Positions 16,731 through 26,214 are shown, counted from the stretch's first letter. The stretch is DNA of 64,000 nt from Paenibacillus polymyxa (GCF_001719045.1 NZ_CP015423.1:5382001-5446000), one strand, 5' to 3'. Notes: a model not told the origin generated them from the letters alone. Numbers and translations: made by a program.

Positions 16731-17765
16731 ATGGCTTCAAAGCAGAATAAAGCACTCAAAAAACCACGTCTAACCATTGTTCAGGTCATTTCCAACTATC
16801 CCGATGCACAGCCGGTACCCTCCAACAAGGGCGGAACGGAAAAGGTCGTGTATGAATTAACGGAGGAATTGGTGAGACGAGGGCATCATGTATCTCTTTT
16901 TGCCGCCCGTGGGAGCAGGAGCAGCGCGCGGTTGATTCCCTATCCCAAGGGGTTGAAACATAGTCAGATCCCCCAATATGTACTCCGGCATATGCCTTCC
17001 GACACACATATCATTCATGATCATACCTTTCGTTCTGCTGTGGGGCGTAGGAAGCTGCCTTGTCCATCGGTATGCACGGTGCATCTTCCAGTGAAGAGAC
17101 ACGGAAAAAACCCGGTATATGTCAGTAAACGAGCACGTCAGCTGATGGGCGGGGGTAAAGGATTTTATATCTATAACGGTATCAACACACAAGAATACGA
17201 GTTCAGTAGTGAGAAGCGCGGCTATTTGCTATTCATGGGCAGAATCATACGAGATAAAGGTGTATTGGAGGCCATTCAGGTTGCAGAACGAACAGGAAAA
17301 AGACTGCTTATTGCAGGTCCTATCAAAGCACCAGAATTTTTCCGTAAAGAGATTCAGAAACGAATTCAGCGCAATCCGAATATACGCTATGTAGGCGCAG
17401 TTGGAGGCGATCAGAAACAGAAGTTGCTGAAACATGCAGAGTGCCTGTTGTTTCCGACACTGTGGGAAGAGCCATTCGGACTCGTTATGGTTGAGGCCAT
17501 GGCTTGTGGAACACCGGTGCTGGCATTAAAAAATGGCTCCGTCCCCGAGGTACTATCGGGCTTTCCTCAGTTGATTTGCAAATCGGTTAGCCAAATGGCA
17601 CGAAAAGCACAGCAAAAGAACTACCCGTCACCAGCGAAGCTGCGTTTGTATGTGACTCAAAGATTTACCAACAAACAAATGACCAGTAACTACTTGAGAC
17701 TATACCGTGAAATCATCCGTCGGCGAGAACAGAAGAGAGGACAACGGCAGCCTATACGGAGGTGA
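16731..17765 (+). CDS. GT4-family glycosyltransferase
   Basis: A 344-residue retaining GT-B glycosyltransferase. The N-terminal domain opens with IVQVISNYPDAQPVP, with NKGGTEKVVYEL binding the acceptor side; the C-terminal domain has LLFMGRIIRDKGVLEAI and the sugar-nucleotide motif with EX7E pattern in FPTLWEEPFGLVMVEAMACGTPV. It is somewhat shorter than the usual 370-400 residues. No signal peptide; it should work at the cytoplasmic face. The deacylase gene follows six bases after its stop, so they form an operon. Similar enzymes decorate spore coat or capsule in bacilli (CotSA-like), but the product here is unknown. Confidence 0.92.
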   Translation: MASKQNKALKKPRLTIVQVISNYPDAQPVPSNKGGTEKVVYELTEELVRRGHHVSLFAARGSRSSARLIPYPKGLKHSQIPQYVLRHMPSDTHIIHDHTFRSAVGRRKLPCPSVCTVHLPVKRHGKNPVYVSKRARQLMGGGKGFYIYNGINTQEYEFSSEKRGYLLFMGRIIRDKGVLEAIQVAERTGKRLLIAGPIKAPEFFRKEIQKRIQRNPNIRYVGAVGGDQKQKLLKHAECLLFPTLWEEPFGLVMVEAMACGTPVLALKNGSVPEVLSGFPQLICKSVSQMARKAQQKNYPSPAKLRLYVTQRFTNKQMTSNYLRLYREIIRRREQKRGQRQPIRR

Positions 17766-17770
17766 AGGAG

Positions 17771-18514
17771 ATGCAGGTCAAACGATATATGCTCGGAAAG
17801 GGCTCTTGGGCAACTCCTTATTATGTAGCTACAGGGGGACAGAAAGGTCCGTGTGTGATGGTAGTGGCGGGAATACATGGTAAAGAAATAGCAAGCATAC
17901 GAGCTGCTGAGAAATTGGTAAAGCTTTTGAATCAGCAAAAACTGCGATTTAGCCATGGTAAGCTTATAATTGTACCGATTGTAAATCAAGAGGCTTACCG
18001 CAAACGGATTAGAGGAATACCTGATCTTAATAGAACCTTTCCGCGCAAAAAAAAGCAGCTGGCAACACAACCACTTTCCGCTGCTCTATTCAAATTAACA
18101 CAAAAGTATCAACCTGAATGGTATCTCGACTTGCATGAGGCCAACGGATTGTCACAAAAGGATGCCAAGGTGCTTGGTCAAACGCTAATCTCCAACAAGG
18201 CTAATCCGGTGGTACCTACGGTTCGTCGGATTATTAAGCGAATGAATCGCTCCATCCAGATAAGCGACCGACATTTCAACATTCGGTTGCATGAGCTTCC
18301 AGGTTCCTCCCGCACTGCTGCAGCCCGTATTTTAGGTGCACGCGCGGTTACCGTGGAAACGGGTTGGAGCCTGCCCAAGAAAGTACGCATACACTATCAG
18401 TTGGAGATCGTCCAGCATTTTTTAAAAGAAGCCGGAATAGTCAAAGGCAACGAGGTTTATTTATCTGCCATGGTTAGAACGGTTACCTCAAGAAAATATG
18501 GCACCACAAAATAA
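17771..18514 (+). CDS. M14-type zinc deacylase/aspartoacylase-like protein
   Basis: The product belongs to the succinylglutamate desuccinylase/aspartoacylase branch of the M14 metallopeptidase fold. Zinc ligands are visible as AGIHGKE (HxxE) near residue 33 and the His in YLDLHEANG near 120; the general-base Glu is in VTVETGW near 195; DLNRTFP is the substrate-binding element. The start is ATG 17771, eight bases after GGAGG, which is at the end of the upstream glycosyltransferase gene. Substrate unknown; being in an operon with a glycosyltransferase suggests deacylation of an amide or N-acyl group in a surface polymer, which is inference. Confidence 0.85.
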   Translation: MQVKRYMLGKGSWATPYYVATGGQKGPCVMVVAGIHGKEIASIRAAEKLVKLLNQQKLRFSHGKLIIVPIVNQEAYRKRIRGIPDLNRTFPRKKKQLATQPLSAALFKLTQKYQPEWYLDLHEANGLSQKDAKVLGQTLISNKANPVVPTVRRIIKRMNRSIQISDRHFNIRLHELPGSSRTAAARILGARAVTVETGWSLPKKVRIHYQLEIVQHFLKEAGIVKGNEVYLSAMVRTVTSRKYGTTK

Positions 18515-18564
18515 AATCGCTTCTGGAGCAAGGATTTTTGCACCTTGCTCAGGAGCGATTTTTT
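18514..18564 (+). terminator. Terminator after the M14 gene
   Basis: AAATCGCTTCTGGAGCAAGG and its near-complement CCTTGCTCAGGAGCGATTT form a long stem ending in T6. Confidence 0.9.
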
Positions 18565-18618
18565 ATGTGCGACCTTCGTTCAAAATCCGTGGCGTGCTGA
18601 TATTATATCTATGTGTTG

Positions 18619-19962
18619 TCAGGCTTCGGATTTATAGAAGGCGTTCACTAAGCTGTTCCCCAGACGTACCTCAATTAGCTCCAGTGATGTATCCAGATCG
18701 GCACGGATCGTGTGATACGTATCGACCGGAATGCTAAATACAGAACCGCTTGCCGCAGCAAAACGTTCTCCGTTCAGCATGACCTCTCCCCGGCCGGACA
18801 CGATCGTCCATACTTTAAGTCCACTGCCGTGAATACGGCCATTCAAGCGGTGATCTGGCAGTACCGTCAGCCGTATGGCCAGTATATCGTTCAGACTCCG
18901 ATGATCAAATTCGTCCAGCACCCGGTAACTGCCCCAAGAGGTTTCGCCATGCTTGGGGTGAAGTTGAAGTTTACCTAGCTGGTCCTTGATCGCGTGAGCA
19001 TGGCTCTTGGAGGCGATGAGAATGCCGTCGGGGCTCGCAGCTGCAATAATATCTTCCACACCAATGACATGAAGTGGATAGGGCAACTCATTGACGATGT
19101 ACGTGCCATGAGTTTGGCCACTGATCTGTCCACGCCCGATCACTTGGCTATTTAGCTGCTCTGTTAGAGCCTGCCAGTTGCCGATGTCGTGCCATTCGCC
19201 ATCGTAGGGCAGGACGATGGCATGTTCGGCACGCTCTGCAATCTCCTCGTCGAAACTGCGAACCGGGAGGCCATCATACATTGCGCATAATGCTTTATCG
19301 TTCAGCGGCAAATAACTTCGCTCCATACAGGAGAGCATATACCGTAATGTAAAAGCGTAAATACCACAGTTCCACAGCGCACCCTGATGAATAAGCTGCT
19401 GTGCCCCGGAATGATCCGGCTTTTCTGTGAAGCGAGCAACTTGCGCATAAGAAGGTTTCCCTTCCCGTATCATTTGCAGACCCGGAACGACATAGCCGTA
19501 TTGGTCGGAGGGATGAGTGGGCCTTGTCCCAAGCATAGCCAAATCGGCTCCGCTCTCAAGCAATAAGCCGGAGAGCGCTGCTATGCTATGGAAGAAATCC
19601 TCCCCTGCAAACATGTCCGCTGGAGCAATGCAGAGAACTTCATCCAGCCCCATGCCTCTGGTGTGAAAATAAGCAGCCGCCAGTGCAGCAGCGGTGAAGG
19701 TTCCCCGTTTGGCAGGCTCGCCCAGAACGGGCAGACGACCTTCTGTATGGCGAAAGGCTAGATTTACCTGGCTTCGATGAGCCAGAAGCAGGGCAGAGGA
19801 ATCCAGCCCGGCTAAGGTAAGCTGACGGTACACCCGGCCGAGCATAGATTCCTTTCGCCCGTCAGGGGCGGGCAACAACTGGAGAAACAGCTTCGACCGA
19901 ATTTCGTTGGATAGTGGCCATAGCCGTTTTCCAGCACCACCGCATAACAATACGATGCGCAC
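18619..19962 (-). CDS. Mannose-1-phosphate guanylyltransferase-like protein with cupin domain
   Basis: The N-terminal nucleotidyltransferase domain starts LLCGGAGKRLWPLSN, the GGxGxRLWPxS pyrophosphorylase signature, and later has APADMF near residue 118, FTEKPD near 178 and the DIGNW metal-binding region near 265. The C-terminal 110 residues form a cupin of the type II mannose-6-phosphate isomerase fold (VWTIVSGRGEVML, then DTYHTI). The canonical PKQFL following the signature is replaced by RSKLFL. GDP-mannose supply for a mannose-containing surface glycan is the expected role. Start set at GTG 19962, eight bases after AAGGAGG; the TTG that opens the ORF is inside that ribosome site. Confidence 0.87.
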   Translation of the reverse strand: MRIVLLCGGAGKRLWPLSNEIRSKLFLQLLPAPDGRKESMLGRVYRQLTLAGLDSSALLLAHRSQVNLAFRHTEGRLPVLGEPAKRGTFTAAALAAAYFHTRGMGLDEVLCIAPADMFAGEDFFHSIAALSGLLLESGADLAMLGTRPTHPSDQYGYVVPGLQMIREGKPSYAQVARFTEKPDHSGAQQLIHQGALWNCGIYAFTLRYMLSCMERSYLPLNDKALCAMYDGLPVRSFDEEIAERAEHAIVLPYDGEWHDIGNWQALTEQLNSQVIGRGQISGQTHGTYIVNELPYPLHVIGVEDIIAAASPDGILIASKSHAHAIKDQLGKLQLHPKHGETSWGSYRVLDEFDHRSLNDILAIRLTVLPDHRLNGRIHGSGLKVWTIVSGRGEVMLNGERFAAASGSVFSIPVDTYHTIRADLDTSLELIEVRLGNSLVNAFYKSEA

Positions 19963-20023
19963 GGACGTTTCCTCCTTCAATGCAGATCCATTTGGATTGC
20001 ATCATTTTGCAGGATTTTAAGAA

Positions 20024-20860
20024 CTATTTTAGCGATGATTCAATCTTTGTTTTTGGAGCAAGCTGGTACACCTTGCGTTGATGAAAAGATAAGGAACGAT
20101 AGCTCTTGGCCAAGACATCCAATTGTTTTTGTGACAGGGAAGAAGCCCGACTATGAAGCGCTTTATTCAATGACTTGCGCAAAATCATCTGAGAAGGCTT
20201 ATTGCTGTATAAATAGTTGGCATACGTTTCATATTCGGAAAACCCAAACTGTTTTGTCCGGTTTATACTTTGGATAATCGCGTTGTACCAAGGTTTTCCA
20301 TGTCGGGCCTCGATAACTTGCTTGAGCTGGGTGAGCCGCGCTTTTTCAAAAAGCATATAGTGAGTGACAAAGGATTTTGGTGAAGGTGCTTTAACGCCCA
20401 TCAGCTTGTGGTAGGTGCGAAAATACTCAGGCTGGCTCCAGCTGCGGTAGTAAAAAATCGTTTTTCCGTCTTTACGGAATGTATGTGGACGAATCAAAAT
20501 CGTGTCCGCGTCAATGACGAGAAAAAAAGAGGCTTTACTGATTTTGTCGCCATTCATTTTGAGTAATTGTTGATACAGCCAGCCTGAGCGGTCCCAGCGC
20601 GTTGTCCCGTAATGAATATGTTTTTTGGTGATGGGCAGCACCGTTTTTTCGTCAATAAATGTACATTTCTTGTTTGCGCACAGACGGCGAATCCCGGTGC
20701 TTTGCGGTGAGACGATATAAATAGTTCCAATTCGGTGCTGCACGTGACGGCGCAGACTGTCAATCACCAGCGGTAGTGTGGCAATATCTTTATCAATTGC
20801 TGGAATCAGAACATCGATTGTAAGGGAACCCTTCCGTGGCCCATCCGATTGCGCTGACAT
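20024..20860 (-). CDS. DUF6492-type putative glycosyltransferase
   Basis: A 278-residue cytoplasmic protein with a GT-A-like start (LTIDVLIPAIDKDIATLPLVI) and a DAD sequence in FFLVIDADTILIR near residue 118, which fits the metal-binding DxD of nucleotide-sugar enzymes. WDRSGWLYQQLLK and FSEYETYANYLY are typical of the DUF6492 family. Biochemical function is not established for this family. ATG 20860 follows GGGAG by eight bases; a GTG nine bases earlier overlaps that site. It lies downstream of nothing on its strand but next to the guanylyltransferase gene, with about 60 bases between, so both may be transcribed together. Confidence 0.75.
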   Translation of the reverse strand: MSAQSDGPRKGSLTIDVLIPAIDKDIATLPLVIDSLRRHVQHRIGTIYIVSPQSTGIRRLCANKKCTFIDEKTVLPITKKHIHYGTTRWDRSGWLYQQLLKMNGDKISKASFFLVIDADTILIRPHTFRKDGKTIFYYRSWSQPEYFRTYHKLMGVKAPSPKSFVTHYMLFEKARLTQLKQVIEARHGKPWYNAIIQSINRTKQFGFSEYETYANYLYSNKPSQMILRKSLNKALHSRASSLSQKQLDVLAKSYRSLSFHQRKVYQLAPKTKIESSLK

Positions 20861-21068
20861 GTTATTCACTCCCTATATGTGCAAATATACGCTCCCAGCG
20901 TCTCTCCATATCGTATGCTTGGACAGGCGCTTTCGACCGGGCAAGGTCAAACGTCCATTTCTATGCAGGACAGGGCTGATGAAGCTTCGAATGGGGAGTT
21001 AGCGCATACGATAGATTGATCTTTTTTAACAGGAGCGTTCTACCTGAGAGTAGAGAGGAGAGGGGCAA

Positions 21069-21938
21069 GTGAATTCTTCACAAGCGCAGGCGTTGCGCAG
21101 CAAATGGCATAAAACCCAATTGTTGCTCCAGCATGGCAGCATCAAGCCGTATGTACCTGAAACTCGCAAATATAATAAAGCAAATTTGAAATCAATGCTG
21201 GAGAAGTACGGTATGGTCTATGTAAAACCCGAGCGAGGTACCTTTGGTAAAGGTGTAATGAGAGTAGAGCAGGAGGCCGGCCAGCGTTTCGCCTATCAAT
21301 ATGAGGAAACGCGCCAAGAATTCAAACATTTGGATGCACTATATATCAGCCTATCGAAACATACGGGGAAGAAAAGTTATCTCATTCAAAAGGGAATCCA
21401 TTTACTACGCCATCAAATGCGTTATTTTGATATTCGGGTCATGGTGCAGCGTAATGAAAAAGGGCTATGGGAGTCTACCGGAATTATTGGACGTCTTGGT
21501 CATCCCCGTAAAATCGTGACCAACTATCATAGTGGTGGTAAGCCGATGGCCTTGGAGCAGTTACTAAAATCCCATTTATCGCAAAACAAGCAGGCGGAGC
21601 TGGTTAAGAAACTAAATGAACTGGGTCTTACTATCGCCAAACAACTGCAAAAAACATATCCGAAATTCCGGCAAATTGGTGTGGACATTGGACTGGATCA
21701 TCGCTTTATCCCGTGGATTATTGAGGTGAATACGAAGCCGGACCCATATATTTTTAACCAATTAACAGATAAGTCCATGTACCGTAAAGTGTTAAGCTAT
21801 TGGCGACTGGCTAATGAAAAAAGGAAGGTCACCGTCCCAAGCAAAGATACAAATAAAGATAAAAATAAAGACAAGAATAATGGTAAAAATAAAGATAAGA
21901 ATGTAATTAAAGATTCAAAAAAAGAAAAAATATCTTGA
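21069..21938 (+). CDS. YheC/YheD-like ATP-grasp protein
   Basis: The product matches the YheC/D family, whose members are found in the spore coat of bacilli. ATP-grasp features: VYVKPERGTFGKGVMRV near residue 50 (ATP-binding lysine and glycine loop), an arginine-rich RYFDIRVMVQR strand near 120, and IIEVNTKPDPYIF near 220, whose Glu and Asn would bind metal. The last 40 residues are an almost pure Lys/Asp/Asn tail, disordered by composition, and the DNA there is a degenerate AAAGATAAAAATAAAG-type repeat. Start is GTG after GAGAGGAG. It is transcribed away from the DUF6492 and guanylyltransferase genes. Confidence 0.83.
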   Translation: MNSSQAQALRSKWHKTQLLLQHGSIKPYVPETRKYNKANLKSMLEKYGMVYVKPERGTFGKGVMRVEQEAGQRFAYQYEETRQEFKHLDALYISLSKHTGKKSYLIQKGIHLLRHQMRYFDIRVMVQRNEKGLWESTGIIGRLGHPRKIVTNYHSGGKPMALEQLLKSHLSQNKQAELVKKLNELGLTIAKQLQKTYPKFRQIGVDIGLDHRFIPWIIEVNTKPDPYIFNQLTDKSMYRKVLSYWRLANEKRKVTVPSKDTNKDKNKDKNNGKNKDKNVIKDSKKEKIS

Positions 21939-21973
21939 CTAGTGGATTGCTTCATTGCCAGCAGCTAATACAG

Positions 21974-22010
21974 AAAAAAGGATGAATCTTTCATAATTCA
22001 TCCTTTTTAT
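21974..22010. terminator. Bidirectional terminator between ATP-grasp and DinB genes
   Basis: AAAAAAGGATGAAT pairs with ATTCATCCTTTTT over a short loop; A and T runs allow use from both sides. Confidence 0.85.
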
Positions 22011-22023
22011 TTAGGATTACATT

Positions 22024-22506
22024 TTAAACTCGCCAAGTCCCCAGTTGTTTGCGTATAAGTACGATTTGTCCGCTATGATATGCATCGTGCAGCGTCCACC
22101 GCGATAATTCAGCACCGAGAGTGTCGGAGCCGAGAGGCTTATCCAGATCAGCATCATTCAGAGCAGTAATGGCGACAAGCAGTTGGTTTACAAGAGCTTC
22201 CGCTTCTTTCAGCGTCTCCTGCCATCCTTCATGGTCTTCAGCATCCCCTGGCGGGCCGAATGTCTCATCATTGCTTATTCCAGTTGAACTTATAGGGCGG
22301 TCAGTTAAACGTCTCAAAATACGCTCATTGTAATAATTAATGTGACGAACCGTTTGCCAAATCGTGTTTCCTCCACCTGGTGGTGTCCAAGTGGCCTCCT
22401 GTGTATTCACACCGTGAAGTGCTGCGGCAAGAGGAACAATCCATTCTTCCTTATCCCATGAATTTTCTCTTTGCAATACCAGCATATTTACTCGATCTCG
22501 GCTCAC
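22024..22506 (-). CDS. DinB-family protein
   Basis: A 160-residue four-helix-bundle protein of the DinB/YfiT metal-binding superfamily. Candidate metal-binding histidines are in TVRHINYYNER near residue 55 and in LHDAYHSGQIVLIRKQLG near the C-terminus (two His four residues apart). Family members are metal-dependent hydrolases or thiol-dependent S-transferases. The start GTG 22506 is nine bases after AAGGAG. It stands alone, divergent from a CGNR regulator; no substrate can be proposed. Confidence 0.85.
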   Translation of the reverse strand: MSRDRVNMLVLQRENSWDKEEWIVPLAAALHGVNTQEATWTPPGGGNTIWQTVRHINYYNERILRRLTDRPISSTGISNDETFGPPGDAEDHEGWQETLKEAEALVNQLLVAITALNDADLDKPLGSDTLGAELSRWTLHDAYHSGQIVLIRKQLGTWRV

Positions 22507-22643
22507 CTAACCCAACTCCTTTTGTAGGGATGTAACTAGCTAAATATAGGATAAATCGTTACAATTAACAATGTAGCATGACAAATTAAGATTTGCAACC
22601 AGTTAAAATGATTTTAGTGGTTACGGACGGTGGAGGAACTCTT

Positions 22644-23192
22644 TTGAATACACTTTGGACTGATCTTGTAAACAGCGAATGGCACGATTGGAGAGGGAGC
22701 GGACGTTCAGAAGATCGTTTGTTGAAGCCCGAATGGCAAAATGAATTTCTTATGCGGTGGCAATTTACCGCTTCGGTCCCAGCCAGTGCGGAAGATATCG
22801 AAGAAATGCAAATTCTCCGGCGGGAATTACGTAGCTTCGCTGAGCACCTGACTTCTGGCGGACAAATGACAACTGATCTGGTGGATATGATTAACCGAAA
22901 GATGATGGAAGGGGGGCCGGTCACTCGCTTATTAAAGCAACAGGATGAGCATTTCAGCATTGTGCTGGAACCCGTGGCAAATGGTTGGAAAAAAGTGCTG
23001 GCAGAGGTTGTAGCCGATTTTGCCCAGGCACTTGTCAATAGCGGCGGCTCCAGAATTCGTATTTGCGATAATACCGATTGCCGATGGGTATTTTACGATG
23101 ATACCCGAAATCGGTCAAAGCGATTTTGCGACGATAAGATGTGTGGTAATTTGATGAAGGTACGCCGTTTTCGCGAGCGTAAGAAAAAGTAG
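22644..23192 (+). CDS. CGNR zinc-finger (ABATE domain) regulator
   Basis: The C-terminal 45 residues are a CGNR zinc finger: CDNTDCRWVFYDDTRNRSKR, then CDDKMCGNLMKVRRFR, giving four cysteines, with the family's CGNR written here as CGNL. The preceding alpha-helical part is the ABATE (stress-induced transcription factor) domain. The start is set at TTG 22644, seven bases after GGAGG, giving a protein that opens NTLWTDLVNSEWHDW as homologues do; the ORF extends upstream but without a ribosome site. Probably a DNA-binding transcriptional regulator; its targets are unknown. Confidence 0.83.
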   Translation: MNTLWTDLVNSEWHDWRGSGRSEDRLLKPEWQNEFLMRWQFTASVPASAEDIEEMQILRRELRSFAEHLTSGGQMTTDLVDMINRKMMEGGPVTRLLKQQDEHFSIVLEPVANGWKKVLAEVVADFAQALVNSGGSRIRICDNTDCRWVFYDDTRNRSKRFCDDKMCGNLMKVRRFRERKKK

Positions 23193-23387
23193 ATGGAGCA
23201 AGAGAATTTACATGAGCAGTACATGTTGAGCCCACTCCTATAGGAACAATGGAGTGGGTTATTTAAAATTGAACAACCTGTGACCCTGTGCTATGCTTAC
23301 ATAAAAGAGGAGCTAGCCGTACTAACGATGATCTTTACTATGCGTATAAACATCTGATGATACGACGAATAGAAAGGGTGTACAGCC

Positions 23388-24167
23388 ATGAATTCTGTCA
23401 TTGAACTTAATAATGTAAGCTGGAAGAGAGATAACCGTACCATACTGGACCAAATCAATTGGCAGGTAGCTGAGGGGGAGCACTGGGCTGTACTCGGCTT
23501 GAATGGATCAGGTAAAACAACGATGCTCAATATGATTAACGGTTACATATGGCCAACCACAGGTAGTGTCGGTGTATTGGGGCATACCTTTGGAGATGTG
23601 GATCTGAGGGAGTTGCGCAAATCTATTGGTTGGGTCAGTTCCTCTTTACAGGAAAGAATTAATGGGAGTCAGCGTACGCAGGATGTTGTCATTAGCGGCA
23701 AATTTGCCTCCATTGGACTTTATGACCAGACGACGGATACAGAGTATGAACAGGCCGTTCAGCTTATGACGCAACTGGGGTGTGCTCATCTCGTGGATCG
23801 GTTGTATCAGGGATGCTCACAGGGAGAAAAGCAAAAAGTGCTTATCGCCCGCGCATTAATGGCCTCGCCCAAGCTACTGATTTTGGACGAGGCGTGTAAT
23901 GGTTTGGACTTTTTCTCCCGGGAAGCATTGCTGGATAGCATTCGCCAGTTATCGGAGTCGCCGACTTCGCCGAATTTACTGTATGTTACACATCATATCG
24001 AAGAAATTCTACCGATGTACACGCATACGATTCTAATCCGCCGGGGCACGGTATTTGCCAAAGGTAAAACGACTGATATTCTGAGTAGTGACACACTTAG
24101 TGCTTTTTTTGAAACGCCTGTACAAGTAGAATGGAGACAGGATCGTGCATGGCTCTCTATGGTGTAG
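23388..24167 (+). CDS. Orphan ABC ATPase, YlmA/ModF type
   Basis: A single nucleotide-binding domain of 259 residues. Walker A is LGLNGSGKTTMLN near residue 40, the signature motif is CSQGEKQKVLIARAL near 147, Walker B LLILDEACNGLD near 170 and the H-loop YVTHHIEEI near 204. The signature has CSQGE instead of LSGGQ, a form seen in the YlmA/ModF branch. No membrane or binding-protein partner lies beside it, so either it joins a distant permease or acts as a soluble ATPase. ATG follows AAAGGG. Confidence 0.88.
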   Translation: MNSVIELNNVSWKRDNRTILDQINWQVAEGEHWAVLGLNGSGKTTMLNMINGYIWPTTGSVGVLGHTFGDVDLRELRKSIGWVSSSLQERINGSQRTQDVVISGKFASIGLYDQTTDTEYEQAVQLMTQLGCAHLVDRLYQGCSQGEKQKVLIARALMASPKLLILDEACNGLDFFSREALLDSIRQLSESPTSPNLLYVTHHIEEILPMYTHTILIRRGTVFAKGKTTDILSSDTLSAFFETPVQVEWRQDRAWLSMV

Positions 24168-24178
24168 AGAGTCTTTTT
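24150..24178 (+). terminator. Terminator overlapping the ABC gene end
   Basis: CTCTCTA pairs with TAGAGAG around the stop codon, then T7. Confidence 0.7.
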
Positions 24179-24184
24179 TTCTCG

Positions 24185-25111
24185 CTAACCTGCTACCAAC
24201 ATAATCAGAATAGGCAATATCAGGAATGAGGCAAGCGTGCTCCACAGGATGCAGGTGGAAACCAGTTTTGGCGATGCATTAAATTTTTCTGCTAAAATGA
24301 CAGCATTCACAGCAACCGGCATCGAGGCCAAAATGAAGAGAACGGAGAACAAAAGGCCTGAAATTCCCAGTATCAGCATAGCAAGACAAGCCGCAAGCGG
24401 AGAGAGCAAAAGGCGAATTGTTAGTCCGGCGTAGCTGGCTTTTTTAATAGACGACTCCAGTTTGAATATTTTCACATAAGCCATCTGGGTACCAAGGATC
24501 GCCAGCACGACTGGAGAATAGGCGGCAGCAATCATCGAGACGCCCGACTGAATGCCAGAGGGAAGATGCCAGTCCAGCAGCCGCAGTCCCATGGCGAGTA
24601 GAGCTGCATAGATCGCAGGAAGTGAAAATACCGACTTAACAGCACTTTGAACAGAAAATTCAGAGCGGGCTGCAAAGTAAACGCCAATGGTATTGACCAT
24701 AATCATCTGGATGACGACATACACGGAGGCTTTATCCAGACCGAGCTGCCCAAAGGCAAGTAAAATAAGGGGCAGGCCATAATTTGCACTATTGGTCAGC
24801 GTGGAGATTAAGGTAAGTCCAGCCGTTTCCGGAGTGCTCAGTCTAAAGATTTTCCCCGCTAATTGTGCAATTCCCCACAACAGCAGCAGGTTCAGTATTG
24901 AAAAAGCGGCAGTCTGCGCTACATCATGCCAAGAAAGCTGTGCTTTGAGTAGCGTGTCCAGAATCATGGCGGGGCTTAAAAAATATAAATACAAAGTCGA
25001 GAGCGGTTTCGTTTCCAGCTTCATGAATTTTCCGAGTAAAAATCCGGCGATCACTGGAATGGACAGCGGAACGATAACGGATAATAGAGTTGAAAGTACG
25101 ATTTGTATCAT
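24185..25111 (-). CDS. AEC-family (auxin efflux carrier type) transporter
   Basis: A 308-residue membrane protein with about ten helices in two five-helix halves. Family features include the PVIAGFLLGKF N-terminal helix, LTNSANYGLPL in the middle (broken helix with NxxNYGxP) and a final helix ending LPILIMLVAG. AEC proteins carry small carboxylates such as malate, or auxin-like compounds. The start is ATG 25111, just after GGTGG; the ORF could begin ten codons earlier, where an AAAGGA lies inside. Regulation not visible. Confidence 0.85.
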   Translation of the reverse strand: MIQIVLSTLLSVIVPLSIPVIAGFLLGKFMKLETKPLSTLYLYFLSPAMILDTLLKAQLSWHDVAQTAAFSILNLLLLWGIAQLAGKIFRLSTPETAGLTLISTLTNSANYGLPLILLAFGQLGLDKASVYVVIQMIMVNTIGVYFAARSEFSVQSAVKSVFSLPAIYAALLAMGLRLLDWHLPSGIQSGVSMIAAAYSPVVLAILGTQMAYVKIFKLESSIKKASYAGLTIRLLLSPLAACLAMLILGISGLLFSVLFILASMPVAVNAVILAEKFNASPKLVSTCILWSTLASFLILPILIMLVAG

Positions 25112-25241
25112 GAATTCCACCCATCCTTTCTGTAATGACATTTTCCATTATAAGGCGCTACTTTCGAGCCCGTCCAAGATGAAAACACAATCAAGGTCAT
25201 AGGTATATACTATGAAGCCTTCGACACTTATTGTGAAAACA

Positions 25242-25294
25242 ATAAAAGGGATGCCCTATTAGCCGTTTATCATGGCTGTGGGCATCCCTTTTAT
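25242..25294. terminator. Terminator of trhO, usable in both directions
   Basis: ATAAAAGGGATGCCC and GGGCATCCCTTTTAT form a 15-bp arm pair with A/T flanks. It lies downstream of trhO and behind the divergent start of the AEC gene. Confidence 0.85.
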
Positions 25295-25320
25295 TATAAT
25301 GAACCAATGATACTGCCGAT

Positions 25321-26214
25321 TTATGCAGTAGCGACGGTTTCCACTTTGGTTCGGCAATCATCAGAGCAATAGTGCTGATGCTGTTCTTCGCAATCTGGAC
25401 ATACGATATGCTGGAGATTGCACACCGGGCAGTTGATATAATGATCGCTTGGCGTTTCACAATGGAAGCACTTGCCGACAATGACGTCTTCATCCGTATG
25501 ATTGATCGGAATGGAGATTCGTTCGTCAAATACGTAGCATTTACCGTCAAACAAACGTCCTTGTACTTCCGGGTCCTTGCTGTAAGTCACAATGCCGCCA
25601 TCCAACTGGCCTACATCGTTAAACCCTTCTTTGATCAGAAGACCGGACAACTTTTCGCAACGGATACCTCCGGTGCAGTACGTCAGGATTTTTTTGTCTT
25701 TGAACTGAGTCATATTGTCGCGAATCCATTGTGGAAATTCACGGAACGATTCGACTTCAGGGCGAATAGCCCCGCGGAAATGACCGATGTCATATTCATA
25801 ATCATTACGTCCGTCCAGAACAACTACATCTTCATCTTGAAGCTGTTCATAAAACTCCTTTGGTGACAGCCGCTTACCGCTAATTACATTAGGGTCCAGT
25901 TCATCCTCATGACGCAGCGTAACTAGCTCCTGACGATGGCGTACAAATATTTTCTTGAACGCATGACCGTCAGACTCATCTATTTTAATAACAATATCGT
26001 GGAATTTCGGATTGGCGCGCAAATCACGCATATATTGCTCCGTTTGCTCTACTGTACCAGACAGTGTTCCGTTGATTCCTTCTGCAGCAATCAAGATTCT
26101 TCCCTTGACGCCCAGCTCCTTGCAGTAAGCCAGATGCTCTGCCGTAAAGGTGGCAGGATCTTCTATGTTGACATATTTGTAAAACAACAAAATTCGATAA
26201 GCATGTTCACACAC
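25321..26214 (-). CDS. trhO: tRNA uridine(34) hydroxylase TrhO (rhodanese family)
   Basis: TrhO (YceA/YbfQ family) hydroxylates the wobble uridine of tRNAs as a step to 5-(carboxy)methoxyuridine modifications. The N-terminal acylphosphatase-like domain contains [12 protein letters not shown] near residue 43; the rhodanese domain runs about 115-215 with active-site Cys in [12 protein letters not shown] near 180; the C-terminus has a cysteine-rich region ([30 protein letters not shown]) seen in the longer bacterial members. Full length at 297 residues. Its promoter region carries a perfect 8+8 palindrome. Confidence 0.94.
   Translation of the reverse strand: MCEHAYRILLFYKYVNIEDPATFTAEHLAYCKELGVKGRILIAAEGINGTLSGTVEQTEQYMRDLRANPKFHDIVIKIDESDGHAFKKIFVRHRQELVTLRHEDELDPNVISGKRLSPKEFYEQLQDEDVVVLDGRNDYEYDIGHFRGAIRPEVESFREFPQWIRDNMTQFKDKKILTYCTGGIRCEKLSGLLIKEGFNDVGQLDGGIVTYSKDPEVQGRLFDGKCYVFDERISIPINHTDEDVIVGKCFHCETPSDHYINCPVCNLQHIVCPDCEEQHQHYCSDDCRTKVETVATA

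Noticed and set aside
25372..25866. 164-codon plus-strand ORF opposite trhO
   Set aside because: It is antisense to a conserved gene and has no protein-like pattern.
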